Assembly: GCF_000208745.1 (NCBI RefSeq)
Contig: NC_030852.1
Location: 21,693,509-21,757,508 of the forward strand
DNA: 64,000 nucleotides
Origin: Theobroma cacao
Lineage: Eukaryota; Streptophyta; Magnoliopsida; Malvales; Malvaceae
Reading direction: 5' to 3'
Positions 35,724 through 46,907 of this stretch are shown here, one piece after another (position 1 is the stretch's first letter; each line of letters opens with the position of its first letter). The notes under the pieces were generated by a model. That model had not been told where the DNA came from. It ran no database searches and saw nothing but the letters and a program-made list of their open reading frames with translations. A program made the position numbers and the translations under genes.

Positions 35724-37371
35724 TGTTAGTGTAAGCCCTACAAGCAAATTGGTTTTATGCTTGTAAAACACCTCATTAATTAGTCATATTTCATGTTAAA
35801 TACATTATGGATATTTTATATGATGTATGTATTATTTCTTTATCCATGAGTTTATTTATAAGGAGTTATGGGAGACTTATGTAGATAAAGTCCTTGGAAC
35901 ATAATGGCCTTGCAAAAAAATTATAAAGGTTATAAGTATGAGATTCTTATGCATCAAAGCCTTGTTTCAAAATATGTTCCTGGTCATTGTATTGTCATGA
36001 ATAAGGACATTAACAATGCTCAAAGACTAGTACATGCCAAACCTCCTTATTTTGGAAGTAAGCAACTAATCTCATAGGTTGAAGCATGTGAGATTCTTGA
36101 GGATAGTATGTGTATGCTTTTTAAGGAACAAGTTCATTGAACATAACTTGTTATGAGAGTTTCATTTGATATTTCACTCAAGTATCTATGAAAATACTCT
36201 CATGTGTCAGTAGTGTAAGTAATCCTTAGACTTATGATACCAGGTTATCTTGTATGTGAATTGTCCTACTTTGATTTCACCTCTAGGGTCTGGAGGTGAC
36301 TAGATTCTTAAACAATGTGCTTTTGGGTATGGTATGAAGCATGCGAAGATGAATAAGTAGTCTAGACAAGATTCATCACCCTAAGTGATTTGAAGGGGTC
36401 ATACCTCATTTGTTCAAAGCTTATAATAACTGAAAGTCCTTGGCCAAGGCAATCTAGATTGGTCAATATGGAAGTTGTAGGATATATGATGAAGGGATCG
36501 AATTACAGTAAGATATTGTACACTGAAAGGTTAGTTAAACCATCTTGACTCTTTTGATATTTAGGTGTTCATGATGTATTGTTAGATGCCGCTCATGATT
36601 TATAAATATAAATGTAAATTTTTAATTAATTTAATTTATATTTATTGCCAACATGTTGGGGGTCTAATGGGTCACACATAAGAAGATGACAATGTGAATT
36701 AAATCCTTGTCTCAACCTTAATTAAACTTAACTATAATAACTGTATGTTTGTCCTCCTACTTAATTAAACAGTTTAATTAAATCTTGTAAACCAAAAGGT
36801 TATTCAACATTTTAACCTAACTATAATAACTTTATATTTGTGCTGTACCTATAGTGAGATTGTGAGAAAAAGAAAACAAGAAAAATAAGAGCAAAATAAA
36901 AGCCCTAGAATTCTCCATCTTGTCGTCGATTTGCGAGGTTACAAGGAAATGGCATTTTTTCTTCTTTTGTCTTCCTTTGTTTTGATAATCAGAAAGACAT
37001 TTTTGGGTGAGATTAATGAAAGCTTAGCTACTAGCTTAGCATCACGACACATACATTGTCTCAACCTTGTGAAGATTTTCAATTATCATCTGTGTGGATC
37101 ATCATTGGTGGCTGGACATATGGATAACTTTGGTTTTCAATAACCGGGCTTTGGTGTGCACAAAAGTGAAGGATTTATGAATTGTGACTTTCAATCACTC
37201 ACTAAGGTATACGATTCAACTCATGTTTGTGTATGATTCATCCAATTGAAAATACAAAACAAGTGATTTAAGGGAGGTTTCATCTTTTTTTGTTTAAATT
37301 TTGCTGTGTTACTCTGATTAAATATTTTTAATGCATGTAACTCCATGATTGAGTATGAATGAAACCCTTTA
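35724..37371 (+). mobile_element. Solo LTR of the copia D family, second insertion in LINE E ORF1
   Basis: It starts TGTTAGTGTAAGCCC and matches the reverse complement of the copia D 5' LTR (30906-32530) over its first two-thirds, including the segment deleted from the D 3' LTR. Its length (1,648 bp) is close to the 1,625 bp of that LTR. GTTAG flanks it at 35719-35723 and 37372-37376. The last bases read CCCTTTA instead of a CA end, so the right border relies on the TSD and on the resumption of ORF1. Orientation is opposite to copia D. Confidence 0.7.
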
Positions 37372-37376
37372 GTTAG

Positions 37377-39085
37377 GAGAGTGGTTCGAGGACATTATGA
37401 AATGGACAAAGGAATTAGATGTGGAAAGTAGAAGAATCTAGGTGGCTTACTACAGTGTGCTGCTCCATACATGGAATGTTTTCACGTTCCATAGTTTGGG
37501 AAATTCCATAGTTGAGTTCACATGTATGGATGAGGAAACATTAATGTCACAAGTTTTTGCTATAAGGTTTATACAGATAATCATATGAAAACCCCAGAAA
37601 TTAGAAGAGACGATGCATCTATAGCTAAAAGATAAAGATTATAAAATCCAAATGGTGGAGATAGAGGATTGTAAGGTCAATTTATTTTAGTGGTTCGATA
37701 AAAAACCATATCTGAATATGAAATAACCAAAAGAGAATGGTGATGAGCAGATGTCAGGTAGAACTTTGAGCAGTTACAGTAGTGATAAAAAGTGGTGGAT
37801 GACCAGCGAGAAGGGATTAATCGACATTGAAGGACATGGGGATGCACATATGGATGAAGGAAGGGGACGAAACAACAAGTTTTTAGTTGAACTAAATAAA
37901 AAAAAGTGATAGTGCGGAGGAAGAAGACATGACAGGTTACACAGATAATAAAGAAAAAAGGTAATGACAATGTCAAAAAGGATGAACAGAAGAACAAAAA
38001 AGGGAAGAATTTGAATAAAAGTGAAGTTTGTACGGGGATAAGGGAGGAAAGTCAATAGAGAAATATGCAAAAGAAGATTAGAACAGAAGCGTGGATTAAA
38101 GAAAAATTACCAATAGAAGGAAGGGACATAAAGAATGGTGAAGAGGTCTAGGGCTCAAGAGATGCAGCTATGATGGATAAGAGGTCGCATGGAGGAAATG
38201 GTGACAGATTAGTAAAAGAAAAAGAATGGAAAATTGTTGGGCCATGTGAAGAAGAGGACATAAAAGGGTCAAATGGATCTAAAAATGAAAATGAACAAAA
38301 AGAGAGCCCAAAAAAAAAAAGTTACTAAGCAAATGGGTCGAGTGTGAATAAAGTTTTGGCAAGCCTAGCTGAGGTGGAAGCAAAAAAAGAGAGTATGCCA
38401 ATATTGGAGTTAGAAATGGTAATCCCAATAAAAGGAAAAGGTAATGAAAGGAACAGGCATGGAACAAAGCCCACCAAACTTGAACAAAGTAAGCCCAATA
38501 ATGAAGGTGATGGAGTAGAGTTTGAAGTAGGTGGGCTAATTAAAAAGAAAGGCTCAATTGTAAACAACTTAAGCCTAGAAATCATTAGTAAGAAAAGAAA
38601 AGAAAAGGAACGAGAAAAGGGGAAATGATAGAAAGTTGCGGATTAAGGTTAGGAACAAAAAGGAATTTGTATGGAAGGGACATTCTTCTTTGAAGGAGTA
38701 GAAGGAATGGATTGAGAAAGAGAAAATGAAGGCTAGAAGGGAGATATGAGTGAAAATAGGAGAAAGACTTTGTAAATGGAGTGCCTAGGAGGAAATAAAA
38801 GAAAGATGGTGGTGAGAGAAAGGTTTAAAGGTGGAAAAAATTTAAAAAAAAAAAATAAAGGGAAGAAGAAAAAAGAAAGGAAGGATTAAGAGAAAGAATG
38901 AAGATATTGTCAATGAGTTTATGTTAGATGGGGATTTTGAGAATAAAATTGTAGTTATCAGGAAAGAAGCAGAAGTCACTAGGAAAGTTGGTAAGAAAGT
39001 AGGATTCTTGTGTGAAGAAGAAAGGCAACTGCTATCAGAATTCATCAAGGAATCGACAGCTAAGGCCAAATCGATAGTAGGTAAG
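37377..39085 (+). pseudogene. LINE E ORF1, middle and C-terminal part
   Basis: Frames carry WFEDIMKWTKELDVESRRIWVAYYSVLLHTWN, the conserved DUF4283-side segment of plant LINE ORF1, followed by YKIQMVEIEDC. After that comes a long purine-rich tract coding Lys/Glu-rich protein with a 94-codon open stretch at 38344-38628 and a final open stretch ending near 39088. Several stops and frameshifts are present. Confidence 0.6.
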
Positions 39086-39644
39086 TAAGTATTTATATAT
39101 TTTTATAATAAAAAAAGAAAGAGGTTGGTAGTGGCTAGGGCAACAATATAATCAATTTGGATGGTAAGAAATGAATTAATGTTTATTTGGTATTAGGTTG
39201 GGCCTATTTCTAGAGTTTCTATAACTATTGGGAGCTATGTTTATTGACAAATGCTAGGTTACTTATTTCTATGGTTTGAATTCAAGATATGGCTCTTTAT
39301 TTATGATAATTACATCTATTGAGTGATGCAAAGCTGTTTGGTTATCTGTCAATGTGTAAAGTTTGAGTTGTATGTGTACTTACCAATTTTTTAGGTTATG
39401 TTTAGATTGTATTGTGTGCCTTAGTGTGTTGTTTGGCTAAATTGTAAACATCTATGGGCTTGGGATTTTGTTGATTGAGTCTGGGGTAGTACTATGTTAG
39501 TTTTTTGTATATGCAATGTTGAGGTTGTTAAGTCTATTGTCTTACATGTCTAAGCATAAAGGCTTCAAATCCTCTTCATATTATCTGTAGGGAAAGTTAC
39601 TCCCGATATCAATGAAATTCTACTTTTCAAAAAAAAAAAAAAAA

Positions 39645-40574
39645 GCCTGTTGCTTGTTAGTAAATGATGGTAGTGATTTAGAAGTGAGCCTAGGAGGGTA
39701 CTAGACAAATATAGGGTGACACCTCAACCATTGTCCCTTCATCGAATAAGCTTGGAAAATTGTCAAAGGTGTGGAGAGATATTCTAAGCATTCAAGTGAT
39801 GGAAAAGCTTCCCAATTTAATTAGAACCAATTGATGGTGGTGGGTTTTAGGAAATGGGGAAAATATATTGTTTTGGCACAAAGTGTGGTTTAAAGATAAA
39901 CCCCTTAAAGGTGATTTTTCCAAGATTATTTCAACTTGCTCAAAATTGAGATACAAAGGTGATTGATTATTTTCAAAATTTTGGTACCCTTCGAATTTTA
40001 ATTAGCTAATAATGTTTAGAGAAAAACATTTGATTGAGAAAAGGACTCTTTTTCAATTGAGTTCAAGATTGATGGATGTTTACTGCTCTAGTAATAGTAA
40101 GGATAAAATGACATGGAAATTTGATAAGCATGGTTAGTTCTTGATGAAAAAAACTTTCTCATGCTCTCAACAACTTCTTATAAGAGTTAAATGACTGTGC
40201 TCCTCAAGCAATATGCCATCTCAAAATTTCTCCTAAGATACAATGTTTTCTTTGGTTGGCTTATTTGGGGTGTATCCTAATGAAGGGGTTCTTCATTTCA
40301 AGTAGAGTGTAAATTTCGAATGAAAGTTGGTTTTGTCCATAGTGTTCTTTCTTGGAGGAGACGAATCTTTTACTCGTTCATTGTAAATGGAGTTGGACTT
40401 TTTGGGGTGAGATTCTTAAATGGTTGGGAGTGGCATGTTATCTCCCTAATTTTGTCCATCTTTTTCTTTAGCAAAGTGACTCTTTAGGCAAACAAGTGGT
40501 AAGTAGAAAATGTTGATTGTTAGTTTGTGGGCCATATTTATGGTCTATATATGACGTAATCAAAATGAAGTTAA
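39645..40574 (+). mobile_element. LINE relic D, part 3 (thumb to zf-RVT)
   Basis: The coding theme of part 2 resumes right after the LINE E A-tract: W..FRSEPRRVLDKY, then NGENILFWHKVWFKDKPLKGDFSKI, and zf-RVT remains to about 40500. It stops at the MITE at 40575 in the RNQNEV segment. Confidence 0.78.
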
Positions 40575-41459
40575 GAGTCTGTTTGTTTTAATGTAAAATA
40601 TTTTTTGGAAAATGTTTTTAAGACTTATACTTATTTGAAAGACGAAAAATTTATTGCAGATGTAAAATATTTTAGGGGTCAATAGAAAAAATACCCATTG
40701 CTCACATAAAATGTCTTACGCCCTTAAGAAGCGTAAGATATTTTTTGGAGAACAGAAAAACCACTCTTATATTAAGCTTAGCATAATAAGTTTGATGAAT
40801 ATTAATAATTAACTTAACATAATAAAAAAATAAAAAAACTATTAATTTTTAGCTTTAAAAAAATTTTAACTTAAAATATTAATATTTAAATTGTCCAATA
40901 ACATTAAAATGAAAAATATATATATTTTTAATGAAATCATTCAATGCAATTAATATTTTTAATTATAAACTAAATAAATTTTACTCATAATTATAACAAA
41001 AAATATTTCAATTATAGTCATTTAATGAATACACATTTATAAATATAAGTTTTGGATGTTTTACACAATTGATGAATATTGATATTTTTCTAGTGTTAGG
41101 GTAAAAAAAATGATGAAATGGAATTCTTTTGAAATTTAGAGCTTACTTTCATTATTATATATGGTTAAATGCTTTGGAAAATATCATTATTGATTTTCTC
41201 TATTTTCATTTCCATTCTTAATTTTAATGTGAAAATTAAATGGCACCATTGTTTTGTAATCAACATCTATTTATCATTTTAACACCCAAATAACTCCACC
41301 AATGATGGTGGAAAATATTTTTCACAAGATGATCCAAACAATAGAAAATGTTTTCAACAATTTATCCAAATACAAGAAAACATTATATTTTTGTATAAAA
41401 TATTTTACACAAAAAAAATTTTACTTTGGCAATTTGTTTTTCGATTACCAAATGGACCC
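40575..41459. mobile_element. hAT-type MITE inside LINE relic D
   Basis: The left end GAGTCTGTTTGTTTTAATG and the right end, inverted GGGTCCATTTGGTAATCG, are imperfect terminal repeats with AAAATATTTT / GGAAAATGTTTT blocks just inside. This is a common plant hAT MITE layout. A central hairpin TCTTACGC...GCGTAAGA lies at about 40711-40738. The LINE frame (RNQNEV / KWELND) is split at this site. No transposase. The TSD is degraded (only AAGT is shared). Confidence 0.65.
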
Positions 41460-41745
41460 AAAGTGGGAATTAAATGATCCGATTTCCTTGATGAAACTAT
41501 AATCTTTTTAGTAGAGGTAGAGGATAACATTCTTGAAGTTACTTGGTGGACTGATGAGGATTGCCTCAAAGCCACCAATTACAAAGTTTCTTTCTTGCAA
41601 AAGAAGTGTATAATGGAAGCCTCCTCAAATTGGGTTCTTGAAATTCAACATTGATGCATTTGTTAAAGGAAAACCCAACCTATTAGGGTTGGTGGTGTTT
41701 TTAGAAATCTCGAGGGTAATTTTATTGTTTTACTAGAGTGATACC
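41460..41745 (+). mobile_element. LINE relic D, part 4 (linker and RNase H start)
   Basis: KWELNDPISL continues the RN-x-x-x linker, and WKPPQIGFLKFNIDAFVKGKPN is the RNase H first strand. The sequence ends near 41745 without a 3' UTR or A-tract, so the LINE is 3'-truncated or cut by the following repeat. Confidence 0.75.
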
Positions 41746-41854
41746 TGTGTGATACGCTCGGGCAATATATATATAATTTATTGGTTAAAATTATATCAGT
41801 ATAGTAAGATTACATGAGAATAATATAATTGGTAATATAGTAATTGAGATTGGG

Positions 41855-42115
41855 CTTAGAACCATAGAACTTCAAATCAAGGAATTGGGCATTTTGCTTG
41901 GAATCATAGTACTACAAATCAAGGATAATTAATTAAGTAGTGTTTATCAAGTAAATATTACAACATATCAAGGATATCAGAACTATAATACCTCAGATTA
42001 AGGATATCAAACATTATGTTTGAAAACGTAGCATTACAAATCAAGAATATAATTATGCAATATCAAGGATACCATATATTATGCTTGGAACTGTAGTACC
42101 TAGATCAAGGATAAG
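41855..42115 (+). repeat. Degenerate tandem repeat, CTTGGAA..CATAGTACTACAAATCAAGGATA type
   Basis: Five diverged copies of a unit built from a CTTGGAAY-type start, a TAGTACTACAAAT middle and a CAAGGATA end, with variable spacers, start near 41857, 41900, 41981, 42027 and 42090. No coding potential. Confidence 0.65.
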
Positions 42116-42274
42116 CATGTCAAATAATGGTGAGTTGTACACAATTGGACATGACACGTGGTGATCAATTAGACTCCTCCAAAGACATATTTAGTATATA
42201 GGCATAGATTTTTTTGATCCATTGGTGTATTTGAATCTAACTATTCTGAGTTGTATGTGATTAAATAGGGAGTT

Positions 42275-43455
42275 CTTTTTATAAATGGGCCTTATGCATA
42301 AGGTGTTTCTGAAAATAGACCTTCCAATAATTTTAACTGTTTTTAGCCAAGAGAATTAAAATTAGGATAAAATTGCCCTTAATGAAACCAACCAATTTGT
42401 TTGGCTTTGCTCCTCAACTCGAAACCTATTAACGAGTCAAGTATGTTTACAAGGTGTGTAACTCCTCAGTTCTCATCTATAGACCATACATCTCCATACA
42501 AAGAATTTTGTCGAAAGCATTCCTTGCTAGTTCAACTTTCGAGCATTTTTCGCAGTGGTAGAAACATTTTGAAGTGGTTGTTATTGAGTAGTGAGAGGAC
42601 GTTTACATGACATGGAGAAAGGTATAATATATTTTCATTTTGTTTTGAACCATGTGGAGAAATGTTTTTAAGGCTATTGTTATTCTTCATGTTTTTCATT
42701 TATGGTTTTTGAGCATAAACGTATGCATATTGCTTATTCATATTGATATTCTTTTTGTTTGAAATTGTTGAACATAAACATCAAGTTGGTATTGTTGGTG
42801 TTTTTGGGGTCGAAAGGTGACAGGGCATGCATGACTGGTTTATATGTATGTGTTATCATCCTTTGATAGGAATTGGGTTTAAGGTTTAAGTATTGCATGA
42901 ATGAGATCTTGCGTACATGGTTGGCACCTTATGCATGATTGGATTTTTGCATGGCGTCACTTAGGGTGTGCGTGGTTGTATTGGACACTGCGTTTATGGT
43001 TTAGCATTGCATGACTGGTTAATATGTCATTGTACGAGTGGTTGATAAGTCATTACGTGAATATGGTTCTAGCATGGCATCAGTTAGTGTGTGCATGATT
43101 GGTTTAGTTGTTCTTAGTATTGCGTGACTTGTTGATAGATCATTACGTGATTTAATGTTAGTAATTGCGTGACTTATTGATAAGGCATTGTGTGATTGTT
43201 TTTTGTATGAAATTGCGCAAGTGTTATAATTGCATGAAATATATCTGTATGGCACTACATGACAGACATTGTGGTCATTTTGTATCATTTTAGGTCAGTT
43301 TTAATGCTTTAATATGTATATGTTGATTTACTTAATAACCCATGCTCGACACATGCATTAATTATTCTGTTTTAGGGTTATTTAAAAACAGTTAAAATTA
43401 TCGTGAGGGTAATTTTTGGAGTGAGCTTATGAAGATGGCTATTTCTTAGAAAATC
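42275..43455. mobile_element. Possible TIR element of about 1.2 kb
   Basis: A 19-bp perfect inverted repeat (42327-42345 and 43383-43401, ATAATTTTAACTGTTTTTA) is extended outward by weaker matches to about 70 bp per arm. Between the arms are degenerate GCATGACTGGTTAATATG-type repeats (about 42825-43265), related to the 23-bp minisatellite at 49989. No ORF of note. It could be a MULE-like non-autonomous element or the subterminal part of the adjacent Ulp1 transposon. Confidence 0.4.
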
Positions 43456-45670
43456 TTTTTGTTTTTTTAATCTACAATAACCGTATTAACTAAAATCGAA
43501 ATGTTATCTATTTATGTTGCAGATGGCCAACACAGGAACAAAGCAGGGTAATGTGGAATCTTTGCTTTGTGTGCCGAGGCACTGGTGGGGGTTGAACGCT
43601 GGCATTAACCTCCACTGTAAGTGGTCGCATCTGCATGTGATACGTGAGATGCTGCGCAAAGTAAATAAGTTGGAAGCCTTGAAGAGAACATGCTTTGGGC
43701 ATATGATGAACGTTGAATCAAAGAAGAGTTTATTTTACGCCAGTCTCATGCACAACCTAATGTTGCTCAGAGTTAATGAACCCAGTGCCATCAAGGGTGA
43801 GCTGTGGTTTGCCATTGGCAAAAGAAGGCTTGGTTCTCAAAGGAGTTCTTCCTGGTGATAGGATTGAAGTTTGGTACCCGACCGACCTTTATTGTCAATC
43901 CCAACTAAGTCGTCCTTAAAGGAATTCATTAACGATATTAGGGATTGGGGAACGAGGTGAAGATACAACGAGTTTTAGAGACGTTTAAGAGAGGGCAGTT
44001 TCAGCAAGAGGGAGACGCGACCAAGATGACCCTCGTCTTGATCGTGAGCAATGTTTTATTTAGTCAAGACTATAGATGATCACTAATTCCATGGTTGTTG
44101 TCGCTGGTCGCGAACATTGAAGATTGGAATGCGTTCCCATGGGGCACATACATTTGGAGTCTGATCATTGATTACTTGATAAGGGGTTTCGAATCTTCAG
44201 CTATGGGAGTAGTAGAGAAGAAACGTTACCACCTTTATGAATTTATATGGGTGTTTTAGGTAATATGCCATAGCTTAATGTTTATCAGTTTTCTTTTTGC
44301 ATAAGATTTTATGAGGTGAGTAAAATGTTTCAAAATTGATGTGCAGTTTTAGGTGTTGGAAGCAATTCTTGATATTTGAAGCTTGTTTGGAAGGCAGCGC
44401 CAGTCTGGACAAGTTTGCCTAAGAACGCTTAGATTGCATTGTGATGAAAGGCTTATAGGCTTCCACGTCAATATTGCAGGTTTAGAAAAAAAAGGTAAAG
44501 CAAATAAAAAAATCATATTTATTTTATTTTTTTGTTATATGGTAGCTAGGGTTAAACCTAATGGCAATGTATGTTTTGGTGAAGTTGCTCACAGTCGGGA
44601 CCTTAGAGCCAACTGCGAAGGAGATGTTGACAGCATATTAGGCTGACATTAAAGTCAATATCTCTGAGGGGCAGCAATACATTCTATTATGGAAGTTAGA
44701 AGGTCAGTCAAAATTCAATCCCTAGCAAAGAAGGAAGATAATGGATAGTAAACAGAAAAGTATAGTAAGACGAGGCGTGAAGTAGAGTCACACCACGGAC
44801 GAGGAGGTTCATGCCTAGTTCGCTACTATTGAGGCTTCTAGTGCTACTAAGGTGCCTGATTCTCCTCATCCTACTCCTTATGCTGCTCCTTATGCTGCTT
44901 CTGATAATACTTCTTCTCATACTGCTCTTGATGCTGTTTTTCTTAATGCTTCTCATGCTGCTACTTCTGCTGCTATTGCGGTGACACTTCACGCTGCTTT
45001 TTCTTTTGCTTCTGTTGCTACCCCTCATGATGCTCCTCATGCTCAAGTGCACAACCCGTCGTTGCGTCCTTAAATGACTACAAGCTTTAAGTGAGAGATG
45101 CAACATATGTGGACACAGTGGAAGAAAGACCTACAATCAATGCAAATAAACATGCAAACACAGATGCAGTCGTTGCGGATGGAGGTTGAGCAAGACATGC
45201 AGATGCATATGCATGCAATGCAGTTCAAGATCCAGTGGGCAATGCAACTGTGGATGCAGTCACTGCATCTGGATATCCAACAATCACTGCAAGGGTTGGA
45301 GGATCAAATTGTCAGTCAATTGATCGACCATTATGAGGTATAAGCTTCTATCTTTTTTCATTGCGTGAGTTATAACAAGTACGATGTATACATTATTCTA
45401 ATATGTTTAATTTTTTTCATTGTGTAGAGTCAATCGATGGGTGAAGAGGATGGCATTCTCAATAAAGAGGGCAACAGTATTGGGGTTGATCTTGACGAGG
45501 TAAGTGGCATAAATCAGTCAATTGCATCGACTCTAAGCTCACTTACCACTGCCCCAATCGAAGATCATCCTACCAGTAGTCCAACTATAACTTCCCCACA
45601 TCTTGCTCCTATCCCAACTCCACCAAAAGCCCCCCAATTTTGTCAGTGCACATCTTCTCCTAAGGCTTCA

Positions 45671-46861
45671 TGTGAGACCTCAACCTCTATAGGTTTGTAA
45701 CTAAGCATAGATGTAATAACACAGGCCAGGAGTAGTTTCGTTATTTCTTTTAATAAATTCTTAGAAGGTGGTTTTATAATATTTTAAGGTCTGAATAGGC
45801 ATAAGACCACATAAGTGATGCATAATGATGAAAACATGAAGAAAACTAGAAATGACAATAATTTGCATAACAGGGGCAAAATGGTCATTTTTCACATCGG
45901 GTTAAAATTTTTAAGTTTTCATTAACCCGAGCATTTCTAGACTATTATGGACCTTGTCCCAGTGTCAAAAGAGTAAAAAGATTGCATAAAGGGTTGAAGG
46001 AGAGTAAGTTAATTTATGGAGGGGCATTTTGGTAATTTAAGTGGAATGGATAAGATTGGCTATAAATATCTCTTTGTTCCAGCAGCTTCTTCTCCCATTT
46101 TTTCCAGCAACTTTTCTTCTTCTTCTTCTTCTCCTCCCAATTCACTTTGCTTCCAACCTCTATGGAAACTTGATATGGAGCTTGCATAATTTTCTTTCTC
46201 CAGCTTTAATTTTCATACTTTGGTGCCCTTTTGAGTAGAATCTTTGTATTCTTTCACTCTCTCACTTCAAAACCCTTGATAAATCTTATTTCCATACTTT
46301 CTCTCACTAGTTGGGCATTTTAGAGAGAGAAAGAGAAAATTACACCATTTGTTTGGAAGTTATTGAAAAAGAATTCAACTACAAAGAAACCCTAGGGTGA
46401 GTGATGAACTAAGCTTGATTTTTAACTGTGAATAATGGCTAGTAATTGGGATTATGAGCTGTTTTATTATTGAGTATGTTCATTCCTTTTATAGTGATTA
46501 AGATAATGAACATAGATAACCATTTAAAGTGGCAATCGAAAGCTTGCTAAGGGATAACTTTTAGGGTTTATAAGTATGAATTGACATTATGGTAATGTTA
46601 ATTTGATGGTAGGTTTTAACGAAGCCTCATCACCCTAATTGGATCATTAGAGGAATTAGAGTCAACTAAAGGCTCAACAATATACCAGTGAGTGAACTGT
46701 CTTCAAAACTTGTTTTGGGGGAATATAATATATTTGCCACACATTTGAATGAATTATCAAGTTTTTCATAAAAACAAGTGCCTTGGGAGCAAGCTTTTGC
46801 TAAATGGTTTTATGTTGTTATGTGTGATTGCTATGGATTCATGCACTATTGCATTATGATG

Positions 46862-46907
<46 letters not shown>

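Larger units (their letters stand above)
33521..39644 (+). mobile_element. ORF1-only LINE (LINE E), no ORF2, poly-A end
   Basis: A 5' region and an ORF1 with an RRM-like domain (33775-34047: NVPSQVRW, FIPLKRSRWGRKIEFVKFRF, LARF-like NIARFDV) are followed by the ORF1 middle part at about 37390-37680 (SRRIWVAYYSV, HTWNVFTF). Next come a purine-rich charged tail to about 39085, a 3' UTR of about 540 bp, and a 16-bp A-tract at 39629-39644. No RT, endonuclease or RNase H coding is present between ORF1 and the poly-A. Two solo LTRs interrupt ORF1. The element sits inside LINE relic D. The 5' border is approximate (33515-33545). Confidence 0.7.

Noticed and set aside
37677..38585. Hydrophobic minus-strand ORFs that look like membrane proteins
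   Set aside because: Antisense of the purine-rich LINE E ORF1 tail; Phe/Leu/Ser richness is a strand artefact.
42401..42610. 69-codon ORF upstream of the DUF1985 relic
   Set aside because: No recognisable motif, and inside the possible TIR element; chance is likely.
44708..45106. Arg/Ser-rich minus-strand ORF resembling an SR protein
   Set aside because: Antisense of the Ala/Ser-repeat coding part of the DUF1985 relic; no RRM and no independent support.
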